Below, piece by piece: positions 1-7,636 of a stretch of 18,882 nt of DNA. The DNA lies in the NCBI GenBank assembly GCA_030754315.1, contig JASMAO010000009.1:1-18882 (forward strand). The letters run 5' to 3'. The stretch's first letter is position 1, and each line of letters begins with the position of its first letter. Made by a program: the position numbers and the translations under genes. This DNA is from SAR202 cluster bacterium (GTDB taxonomy: Bacteria > Chloroflexota > Dehalococcoidia > Lucifugimonadales > JASMAO01). The notes beneath the pieces are model-generated. The model searched no databases. It saw only the letters and a program-made list of their open reading frames with translations, and was not told the DNA's origin.

Positions 1-7
1 AGGGAAA

Positions 8-844
8 ATGACTATCGACGAATTACACATAGGGGATTTCGCCCGGAATGAATTCGTTTGGCCAGTAGGTATTGCCATCTCAAGTGACGATAAAGTTTAC
101 GTTTCAGACGAGCATCAAAACTTGATACTTGTCTACCCCAGTGAAGATACATACCCATCCTTTGAATTTAAAGAAGGAGGGGAAAGCATAGGCAGATGGG
201 GCAAACGTGGCTCGGGAGCAGGTCAATTCAATGGCCCTGCAGGCATTGCCTTTGACTCAAAAGATAACCTGTTCGTGGTCGATAAAGGAAATCACCGCGT
301 GCAAAAGTACTCCAAGGAAGGCGAATTTCTGCTTGAATGGGGCAGCCAAGGAAATGGTGAGGGGCAGTTCGAAGAACCCTGGGGAGTGCACGTTGATCAG
401 GATGGAGACGTGTACGTAGCCGACTGGGGTAACAGTAGAGTACAAAAATTTTCCCCGGATGGGACGCACCTACTTACCTTTGGTTCCGATGAAGGGGGCG
501 AACTCGATCATCCAGCATGCGTTGCCGTTGATAGTGATGGAGACGTTTATGTGACAGACTGGGGTAACGGCCGGGTGCAGGTCTATGAGCAAAACGGTGA
601 CGTTATTACAGCACTGTACGGAGACGCCCACAAATATTCCAAAGCTGCAGAGTACTACCTAAATCGTGACCCGGCGTCGATCAAGACAATTAACACCGTT
701 GATCATGCATTCGCACACACAGTCAGATTTGAACGACCTGTTGGAATAGCCGTCTACCCCGGCAACAGGATCATTATCACAGATAGTCGAGGCCGCCTCC
801 TCGTCTACGACAAAGACGCCGACTACGTCATACCCAATATCTAG
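8..844 (+). CDS. NHL-repeat beta-propeller protein
   Basis: The 278-residue reading consists almost entirely of NHL repeats, at about residues 16-44, 74-102, 121-149, 166-194 and 241-268. Each follows the pattern P-x-G-hydrophobic-A ... D-x-D/N-x-hydrophobic-Y/F-V-x-D-x-G-N-x-R-V-Q. Repeats 3 and 4 both carry DGDVYV followed by DWGN. A 45-residue stretch without a repeat (about 196-240) separates repeats 4 and 5. NHL propellers are binding scaffolds or, in some families, lyases or hydrolases; no catalytic residue set is recognisable here. The frame stays open to the left edge of the window, and the AGGG before this ATG is only a weak, close ribosome binding site. NHL propellers usually have six blades, so the real start may lie outside the window. 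Translation ends in tandem stops TAG TAA. The gene converges on the ABC pair and shows no operon partner here. The fold is sure; the function is unknown. Confidence 0.85.
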   Translation: MTIDELHIGDFARNEFVWPVGIAISSDDKVYVSDEHQNLILVYPSEDTYPSFEFKEGGESIGRWGKRGSGAGQFNGPAGIAFDSKDNLFVVDKGNHRVQKYSKEGEFLLEWGSQGNGEGQFEEPWGVHVDQDGDVYVADWGNSRVQKFSPDGTHLLTFGSDEGGELDHPACVAVDSDGDVYVTDWGNGRVQVYEQNGDVITALYGDAHKYSKAAEYYLNRDPASIKTINTVDHAFAHTVRFERPVGIAVYPGNRIIITDSRGRLLVYDKDADYVIPNI

Positions 845-988
845 TAATGTGTTTTGGAGCCAGGCGCACCCGAACCTATATCCTTTAATGTACCTGGCAG
901 GGTGAGTAACGAAGGAAATTACTACTCCATAGAATTTCCCGATCCGCGCAAGATGGGACGTTTCACAGCACATCATGGCGATACCGAA
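845..988. other. Convergent intergenic spacer, no gene
   Basis: This 144-base gap lies between the stop of the NHL gene and the stop of the downstream ABC gene. No plausible coding frame was found; a minus-strand open frame crosses it but is mostly antisense to the NHL gene. The only structure seen is a perfect 6-base inverted repeat (GCCAGG at 859-864, CCTGGC at 893-898) with a 28-base loop. No T-run follows it on either strand, so I do not call a terminator. Confidence 0.5.
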
Positions 989-2800
989 CTACGAATTATC
1001 TGTGGTGTGAGAAAGCAAGTTTGAGTACAATCCTCCCTCAGTCATTAGTTCGTCATGATTACCCTGCTCAACTATTCGACCTTGGTCAACAACCACGATA
1101 CGATCAGCGTTTCTGATAGTAGACAACCTGTGGGCTATCACCACGGCAGTCCTATCCTTCAGAAGATCTTGAAGCGCTCGTTGTATTAAAAGCTCAGTGA
1201 AAGTGTCGATACTGGCAGTAGCTTCGTCCAATATCAAAATGCGCGGGTTTCTAACTAGTGCCCTAGCAAAGCTAATTAGCTGCCTCTGCCCAACGCTGAG
1301 ATTACCTCCCCGTTGGTATAGATGAGTGCTATACCCATGCTCAAGATTACTAATGAATTCATGGGCACCGACAATGGTTGCTGCGGCAACCACCATTTCC
1401 TCTGTAGCGTCGGCAAAGTTATACCGTATATTTTCCATGACCGATCCAGAGAAGAGATGAGGCTCTTGGAGAACAACGCTCATCTGTCCAGTCAGTAATG
1501 CTTGGTCCACATCCTTTAAGTCTGTCCCGTCCAAGTTGATTTTGCCACTGTCTGGTTCATAATACCTGAGAAGAAGGGAGACAAGTGTAGTCTTGCCCGC
1601 ACCTGTTGGTCCAACAAGAGCCACGGTCTCTCCGCTAGAAATATGCAGGTTAATGTCCTGAAGCACGGGTGCTTCATTCCCGTAAGAAAAATTGACTGCT
1701 TCGTATGTTATTTCACCTTGAGGCTCAACCAAACGAGTTCCTTTAGTTCCATGTGAACTCTCGGGTGTCGCGTCCAAGACCTCAAAGATTCGGTCTCCAG
1801 CCACCATAGCTCGTTGAAGTTGTTCAAACTGACTCGTGATCTGTTGGATCGGATCAAATAATCGCTCCACATAGAGCGCAAACGCAATGACAACTCCGGG
1901 CTCCAGAGACCCTTCCATTACCATGTTTGCTCCGACTGCTACTAGCAGCACCAAGGCAAACCCGGTAAGCAATTCAACTGTCAAAAATAGACTCGGCCAA
2001 TAGCGAGCCTGAATCATGCTAAAGGTCAGGTATTCTCTACTCGAGCTATCAAAACCTCGTGCATTTTCTCCCTGCTTATTGAGACTCTGAATCACTCTAA
2101 TACCCGTTATGGTCTCCTGCAATCGTGAGTTGACGTCGGCAAGAGCTTGTCTCACGCGCTGGTACGGTCCCCGAGCAAGTCGCTGAAATATGCCCAGTGC
2201 TGGGATCAAGATCAAGACTACTGTTAGCGTGATCATCGCCAGCGGGAGGTTCATTGCAATCATGGCAATCACAATTCCAATCGCACTTAGCGCATTGGCA
2301 AGGCTCAATATAAATATGACGTTGAGTTCCTGCAGATGCTCGACATCATTCTGAATACGAGACATTATCTTCCCGGACTGGTTTTGATCAAAGAAGGCCA
2401 TGGGGAGGCGCTGTAGTTGATTAAACAGGTCTGTTCGCATCGTATACAACACGCCTTGTCCAAGTCTTATCAAAATCAGCCTGTGTACATAGCCAGTTCC
2501 GAACTGAACGACAGCCAGCAGAACATATAATCCCACTATCTGCATCAGTCCAACTACATCTCTTAGCCCTTTAGCAATATAGTCATCTATCGCTATTTTA
2601 ACTGCCCACGGCATCGCTACCACGGTCCCGCTGTATACAATCAGTGCTGCTATAGTCAAAGCCAACTGACGGCGGTATCGAATTAGATATCCAAGAAGTC
2701 GGAGAAGAACCCGCCCGTATCTTATAGAACGTTGTTCGCCGTCGTTCAGCTTCAACAAATCGTCGCCTTTAATTGTTCTGGGGCTAGGCGAACTAGCCAT
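989..2800 (-). CDS. ABC exporter half-transporter (canonical ATPase motifs except signature)
   Basis: A 603-residue protein with an ABC type-1 exporter membrane domain (six hydrophobic segments within about residues 45-310) fused to a nucleotide-binding domain (about 360-600). Walker A GPTGAGKT is at 397-404, the Q-loop Gln at 445, the signature LSVGQ at 501-505 (Val for the usual second Gly), Walker B ILILDEAT with catalytic Glu526, and the switch His at 557. The family exports drugs, lipids or peptides across the inner membrane as dimers; the substrate cannot be told. I chose the ATG at 2800 because AGAGG lies 8 bases upstream; a GTG at 2809 in the same frame would add three residues but has no well-placed ribosome binding site. 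The start overlaps the stop of the preceding ABC gene by 8 bases, implying translational coupling and a heterodimer with that protein. Confidence 0.95.
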   Translation of the reverse strand: MASSPSPRTIKGDDLLKLNDGEQRSIRYGRVLLRLLGYLIRYRRQLALTIAALIVYSGTVVAMPWAVKIAIDDYIAKGLRDVVGLMQIVGLYVLLAVVQFGTGYVHRLILIRLGQGVLYTMRTDLFNQLQRLPMAFFDQNQSGKIMSRIQNDVEHLQELNVIFILSLANALSAIGIVIAMIAMNLPLAMITLTVVLILIPALGIFQRLARGPYQRVRQALADVNSRLQETITGIRVIQSLNKQGENARGFDSSSREYLTFSMIQARYWPSLFLTVELLTGFALVLLVAVGANMVMEGSLEPGVVIAFALYVERLFDPIQQITSQFEQLQRAMVAGDRIFEVLDATPESSHGTKGTRLVEPQGEITYEAVNFSYGNEAPVLQDINLHISSGETVALVGPTGAGKTTLVSLLLRYYEPDSGKINLDGTDLKDVDQALLTGQMSVVLQEPHLFSGSVMENIRYNFADATEEMVVAAATIVGAHEFISNLEHGYSTHLYQRGGNLSVGQRQLISFARALVRNPRILILDEATASIDTFTELLIQRALQDLLKDRTAVVIAHRLSTIRNADRIVVVDQGRIVEQGNHDELMTEGGLYSNLLSHTTDNS

Positions 2801-4571
2801 CAGCGGCACCTCTTTCCGCAGAATTCTGGTTGAATAGATGGGCCTCTTCCTGAGGCATTAATTGTGACTCGTAAATACTTCTGTAATAACCAGAGTCAAC
2901 CATCAGCTCCTCGTGAGAACCGCTCTCTATCAATTTCCCTTCATCTAGCACCAAAATAAGATCGGCGTCACGAACAGCAGAGAGTCGGTGAGCAATAATT
3001 AACGTAGTCCGACCCTCCACCACCTTTGCCAGAGCACGTTGAATAAGGGCCTCGGTACCAACATCTACGCTGGACGTAGCATCATCGATGACTAGAATAG
3101 GCGGATTGGTCAACACGGTGCGAGCGATGGCTAAACGTTGACGCTGTCCACCCGAAAGGGTGACCCCACGCTCCCCCACCCAGGTTTCATATCCATCTGG
3201 AAGACTTTCGATGAAATCATGGAGATGTGCGACCTTCGCCGCGTTCATAACCTCTTGCGCCGATGCATTGACCACTCCATAAGCAATGTTTTCTCTAATA
3301 CTTGCCGAAAATACAAATACGTCTTGCAGAACGATACCTATATTCTGCCTGAGAGATTCCAAAGAAACTTCCCTGATATCTACCTCATCGATCAGAATTC
3401 GGCCGCGCGTTGCATCGTAGAAACGCGGCAGCAAATTAACGATTGTGCTTTTGCCAGAACCCGGGCCACCCAATATAGCCACCGTTTGACCGGGCATCAC
3501 TTCAAAGCACACATCTTGTAAAGCGTCTATACCACGCCGGTAACGTAATGAAACGTGGTCAAACTTCAATTTACCTCTTACTTCATGCAAAGATTTCGCA
3601 GAAGGTACGTCCTTGACAGGAGACTCTGAATCCAGTACTTCGAAAATACGACGGCTAGCCGCAATTGCTCTCGAGAAAATTTGGAATCTCCAACCCAGGA
3701 TGTTGATAGGGCGAATCAGCACTCCCATGTACAGAATAAATGAAGCCAATTCACCCGGAGTCATACGCTCTGCAAACACCTCCATTCCTCCGACTAGAAG
3801 AATGGCAGCTGTTACACCAGCAAATGCCAAAGATATAGTTGCTTGGCCAGTCACTAAAACTTTCCCGGCATCGTTGAAGTGAGTTGCGACGCTGAATGCC
3901 TTTCTATCAAACTTGGCGGTCTCATACTCTCTTGCACCAAACGCTTTGACGACACGCATGCCTGATAAGTTCTCCTGGACAGCTGCATTCATGTTCCCTG
4001 TTTCAGCATGCGCCTTCTCATAGAGAGGATTCATCCGCGTCGCCATCCAGGCACTTGGCCAAATTATGACAGGCAGAAATGCGAAAGTGACAAGTCCTAG
4101 GACCCAGTTTGTCAGCATCATTATCACAACGGCCGTGGTAAAAACCGTGAGACTGCCAAAACCGGCCAGGAAGCCAAAGGCTATATACATACGAATAGCA
4201 TCGACATCAACAGTAGCCTTTGACATCAAATTCCCAGTCATCTGTTTGTCATGGAATCCCTGGCTAAGGTTCTGCAGTTGGTCAAAGAAATCTCTACGTA
4301 AGTCGTACGCTACACGTTGAGAAATCGCTTCGGCTAAATACATAGACGCATACCCAAGCGCGGCCCTCAACAGGCTTACGGCCGCAATGATCCCTGCCAG
4401 CGTGAGGAGTCGACCATGCGACCCACTTGATAGAGCTTCATCGATAGCCAATCCCGCCAGTTTTGGAGCTGCCAATGGAGGAATCGATGCAACAGCAAAG
4501 GCTACGCCTGTGATCAAAGCTAAACGTTTTCGCCTGAGCCCATATGCTGTTATTCGTAACAGTATCCTCAT
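2793..4571 (-). CDS. ABC exporter half-transporter with degenerate Walker B
   Basis: A 592-residue protein with six hydrophobic segments in the first 300 residues (ABC type-1 membrane domain) and an ATPase domain from about 335 to 575. Walker A GGPGSGKS is at 368-375, the Q-loop Gln at 416, the signature LSGGQ at 472-476 and the switch His at 528. Walker B reads ILVIDDAT (492-499), so Asp497 sits where the catalytic Glu normally is. This is the hallmark of the degenerate subunit of heterodimeric exporters such as TM287/288 and BmrC/BmrD. Its gene is first of the pair and overlaps the partner by 8 bases. The ATG at 4571 starts cleanly at the conserved N-terminal basic/hydrophobic region, but no clear ribosome binding site precedes it. 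The 247-base gap upstream suggests a promoter of its own. The C-terminal tail (about 572-592) is hydrophilic and lies outside the ATPase domain. The transported substrate is unknown. Confidence 0.95.
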   Translation of the reverse strand: MRILLRITAYGLRRKRLALITGVAFAVASIPPLAAPKLAGLAIDEALSSGSHGRLLTLAGIIAAVSLLRAALGYASMYLAEAISQRVAYDLRRDFFDQLQNLSQGFHDKQMTGNLMSKATVDVDAIRMYIAFGFLAGFGSLTVFTTAVVIMMLTNWVLGLVTFAFLPVIIWPSAWMATRMNPLYEKAHAETGNMNAAVQENLSGMRVVKAFGAREYETAKFDRKAFSVATHFNDAGKVLVTGQATISLAFAGVTAAILLVGGMEVFAERMTPGELASFILYMGVLIRPINILGWRFQIFSRAIAASRRIFEVLDSESPVKDVPSAKSLHEVRGKLKFDHVSLRYRRGIDALQDVCFEVMPGQTVAILGGPGSGKSTIVNLLPRFYDATRGRILIDEVDIREVSLESLRQNIGIVLQDVFVFSASIRENIAYGVVNASAQEVMNAAKVAHLHDFIESLPDGYETWVGERGVTLSGGQRQRLAIARTVLTNPPILVIDDATSSVDVGTEALIQRALAKVVEGRTTLIIAHRLSAVRDADLILVLDEGKLIESGSHEELMVDSGYYRSIYESQLMPQEEAHLFNQNSAERGAADG

Positions 4572-4818
4572 AATTTAATCAAGCAGTGGCAAATACGCCG
4601 CGCATAGCTTTCTTTGAAACCAACTACCATGCCTGCAATATCCTGACTTGGTGTGCCCTACCAATCACCACCCTATATGGCCTCCAATAAGAATCTGGCA
4701 CCTCTTTGACTTATTCCTAGGCATTGGTAATTTCCATACACTCTAAGCTCTCATGAGAGACTTTTTCCGGGACACCGCTTGGATGTGTGACTGAGGTAAA
4801 TTCAGTAAAATAACTCTA
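4572..4818. other. Intergenic gap upstream of the ABC pair
   Basis: This 247-base gap lies between the stop of the FG-GAP gene and the start of the first ABC gene, both on the minus strand. I see no gene in it. It should carry the promoter of the ABC pair. The best minus-strand candidate is a weak one: TATAGG (complement of 4672-4677) with GTGCCA 18 bases upstream, four of six matches each. The only sharp element is the 12-base palindrome at 4748-4759, listed separately. Confidence 0.4.
4748..4759. repeat. 12-base perfect palindrome
   Basis: CTCTCATGAGAG is a perfect palindrome in the gap before the ABC exporter genes. On the + strand it is followed by AC and then five T residues. It could be a dyad operator for the ABC promoter or a very small hairpin. 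The stem is too short, and no + strand gene runs into it, so a terminator is unlikely. Confidence 0.3.
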
Positions 4819-7554
4819 CTATTCATAATGCACATTCACTCGAGTTATCCGGGGAGTACGTCCACCGTTTACTGCCCCTAATGCAAGCCGATACTGGAAC
4901 CACCTACCCTTGCCAAGTCCTGATACAGATTCGTTTCCTTCGAACCAACCATTCTCTCCGTTGCGCCCAAGCCAATCTGACTGGGCCAGGTTGTTAGACG
5001 TCCCAGCGGACCTGATTTGGACCTTAACCCATGTTTTGGGCGGCACATCTGCATCCCACGACACCGAAGTGACTTCAGATCCTTCGGGTAATTGAAAGGC
5101 CTCAGAGGTATAGATCTCATCGGGACCACCATCGGCAATATTCCCAGTACCAACCGAGGACATCCCATGAGGCCCTTCACTCGGAAGTTTTGTGGTTTTA
5201 AGGTCCTTAAAACCGTCTCTGCCGTTCCACCATACCTCAGAGTAGGCTACCTGATCTCCCCAAACTTTATGATTAGCCACCGCTATGTCTATCCAACCGT
5301 CTTCATTAAAGTCCGCTGCTACACAACCACTCGCAGAATGAGTAAATAAACGCGTCCGATCCGTAGCGGAGAAGCCACGACCCACTCTGTTCCAGTAAAT
5401 GTAAGAGTCCAAATCACGGACGCGTCCGTCCGAGTAAGAACAAACGAAAAGATCAAGCATACCGTCATTGTTAAAATCAGCTACACTCATCGCATTGATA
5501 TGATTGGCAGGAAGAAGTGTTTTACGATCATCCCGAAGCCCGTCTGGACCATTCCAGTAAATATATGCAAAGGAATCATGTGGGCCATCTTTCGATGTCT
5601 CCATCCCCCCCAGTATCAAATCTAAATACCCATTGCCATTGAGATCGGCTGCTCGAGCGCACGCGGTGTTGTAAGCTGCAAGCAGTTGAATCCGCTCCAT
5701 ACTGTACCCGTCAGGACCTCCCCAAAGAACGAAACAACGGTCCGCTCCACCACCTTGAGGTAAAACGAGATCTAACCAACCATCGTTATTTAAATCTGCT
5801 AGGAGCGGCCAGAGAGTGTAGTCATATACAACACCTAGGTGCTCCATACGGATACACTGCGGGTTTTCAACATCAAACCCTCCAGGTCCGCCATAATAAA
5901 TCATAACGTCTGGGCTCCAAACTCCTGTGAAAATCAAGTCTAAATACCCATCTCGGTTTACATCTGCTACAACCGCACCGTGACAGCTGGTAGTTGGTAA
6001 CCTGATACTTGGCTCCTCTGGAAAACCTTCAGGGTTAGCCAAATACACAAAGGAGCCTGGATCGCGATTCGGGCAGTTGTGAGAACTGTTGGCTAGTATT
6101 AGGTCAACCAAGCCATCGTCGTTCAAATCAGCGCAAAGGGCTTCTACCGATCCCACGCCGAAAACATTCTTGCTGCGTTCCTGCGAAAACCCCTCCGCTC
6201 CACCATAGAAGATCGTGGGGTTGACTTCGAAAATCTTACGGCTGTAGTGATTGATAAACAACAGATTCGTCGTTCCCCGGTCAACCGCCCTGATAATGAA
6301 TGCCCGCCTTGGATCTTCTGCTGAGACTTTGTTGGGATTAGTCAAATCTCGGTCCCTGTTTCCCGTGTATACAAAAGAATCCGCGGTGAATGAATCAGCA
6401 GTATGATTCTGGCATAGCACAATATCGTCAATTCCGTCACCGTCCAAGTCACCTACAACAACATCACATGCGCGATTACTCTCAATCCGAATTCGATTTG
6501 ATTCGTTGAACCCGGAATCATCGCCCCAGTAGACCCAGGAATACTCTTCATTCCCGGATAGCCCCCTACAAGCAACTACGATATCTTCGTAGCCGTCCCC
6601 ATCAAAGTCTCCAACCGCAACAGCCATAGGGCGACTACATTCCAATTTTATGTAGTCGCCAATGACACGATCTCGGCGAACGTGTACCAAGTAGGCCAGT
6701 CGATGTCGGGCAACAAAGACGTATGGGCGACCACCAACGTGAATAACTCGGACTAGAGGAGGAGCGTCTTGGTTATACTCACTGTGTAGCATCTCCCTCC
6801 TTTGTTCATCGGATGACAACACCAAGTGGTCATAAGGAACCTCGATCTCAGTACTGTGGGTTGGATCAACTCCATCGGCACCCCCCCAATACACAGTAAC
6901 TTTGCCATCACTAGTCCGAACTATGACATCAGAATAGCCGTCTTGGTCTAGATCATGGACATCCAGTTGATTAGCTTGTATATCTAGATCTAAGAATCGC
7001 TTAGACTCTAATCCAACCTCGGTCTGGTAGAAGATGCGGACATTCCCATCAGGGACGCTCATATCAGCTTTACACACCATAGCCAGATCAACAAAACCGT
7101 TACCGTTAATGTCTCCCGCCCCCACCGATACACAGCCAGGAGCTGGTAGCCTCATATGGCGTTGCTCACTAAAGCCATCTTCTGAACCGTAATATACGAA
7201 GGCGTTCAGATCGGTGCGTTCACCATTAGATGTCATACCGATTACGATGTCCTCATATCCATCACCATTCAAATCCGATACGACGCCTGACCAACCACCA
7301 TCTGAAGGTAAATCGATGCGTTCACGTGCTCCAAGTGGGTCCACGTACAAGTAAGATGGGGGCTGCTCACCGTGGGGTTGACTGTTACAGATGACAAAAT
7401 CGTTAAATCCATCTCGGTTTAGATCATATTGATGGATTCTTTGCAGGATTCCGGCCCGTGAGACGTATAGGTTCTGACCGCCATTACCTAACGTGCCTCG
7501 AGCGAAGGCCTCGAACCCTTCTGTTATCCAACGGCCGCCGTCATTCATGTCCAC
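4819..7554 (-). CDS. Large FG-GAP/VCBS-repeat double beta-propeller protein
   Basis: A 911-residue protein built of FG-GAP-type blades, each with a calcium-binding-like D-x-D/N-x-D/N-G loop. Clear loops begin near residues 44, 94, 148, 201, 316, 369, 476, 531, 587, 638, 693 and 748, spaced 50-56 residues apart except for two double-length gaps. Each gap holds a degenerate blade (near 267 and 422), which makes about fourteen, i.e. two seven-bladed propellers. A separate C-terminal domain (about 811-911) has a beta-sandwich-like pattern ending GRWFQYRL ... RITRVNVHYE. No signal peptide or membrane segment is present, and there are 15 cysteines. The start is GTG at 7554; an ATG two codons later (7548) is equally possible, and neither has a good ribosome binding site. 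The frame upstream is open to a stop at 7615-7617 but offers no ATG, GTG or TTG. FG-GAP proteins bind ligands or carbohydrates; no enzymatic site is visible. It lies 82 bases downstream of the oxidoreductase gene and is probably co-transcribed. Confidence 0.9.
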   Translation of the reverse strand: MDMNDGGRWITEGFEAFARGTLGNGGQNLYVSRAGILQRIHQYDLNRDGFNDFVICNSQPHGEQPPSYLYVDPLGARERIDLPSDGGWSGVVSDLNGDGYEDIVIGMTSNGERTDLNAFVYYGSEDGFSEQRHMRLPAPGCVSVGAGDINGNGFVDLAMVCKADMSVPDGNVRIFYQTEVGLESKRFLDLDIQANQLDVHDLDQDGYSDVIVRTSDGKVTVYWGGADGVDPTHSTEIEVPYDHLVLSSDEQRREMLHSEYNQDAPPLVRVIHVGGRPYVFVARHRLAYLVHVRRDRVIGDYIKLECSRPMAVAVGDFDGDGYEDIVVACRGLSGNEEYSWVYWGDDSGFNESNRIRIESNRACDVVVGDLDGDGIDDIVLCQNHTADSFTADSFVYTGNRDRDLTNPNKVSAEDPRRAFIIRAVDRGTTNLLFINHYSRKIFEVNPTIFYGGAEGFSQERSKNVFGVGSVEALCADLNDDGLVDLILANSSHNCPNRDPGSFVYLANPEGFPEEPSIRLPTTSCHGAVVADVNRDGYLDLIFTGVWSPDVMIYYGGPGGFDVENPQCIRMEHLGVVYDYTLWPLLADLNNDGWLDLVLPQGGGADRCFVLWGGPDGYSMERIQLLAAYNTACARAADLNGNGYLDLILGGMETSKDGPHDSFAYIYWNGPDGLRDDRKTLLPANHINAMSVADFNNDGMLDLFVCSYSDGRVRDLDSYIYWNRVGRGFSATDRTRLFTHSASGCVAADFNEDGWIDIAVANHKVWGDQVAYSEVWWNGRDGFKDLKTTKLPSEGPHGMSSVGTGNIADGGPDEIYTSEAFQLPEGSEVTSVSWDADVPPKTWVKVQIRSAGTSNNLAQSDWLGRNGENGWFEGNESVSGLGKGRWFQYRLALGAVNGGRTPRITRVNVHYE

Positions 7555-7636
7555 AAGACCATTACAAGATTGATAAGATATGCCAATCCATCCCTCTTCA
7601 TCCTTACGAAACTGTTATCTTCACTCCGAGTTAGCG

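Noticed and set aside
659..976. Minus-strand open frame of 105 codons at the end of the NHL gene
   Set aside because: Mostly antisense to the NHL gene, with no recognisable domain or ribosome binding site; better explained as a shadow frame.
3138..3521. Plus-strand open frame of 127 codons within the first ABC gene
   Set aside because: Antisense to the conserved ATPase domain, with no protein family likeness.
4748..4765. Palindrome followed by five T residues as an intrinsic terminator
   Set aside because: The stem would leave almost no loop, and the T-run follows on the + strand, where no gene is being transcribed.
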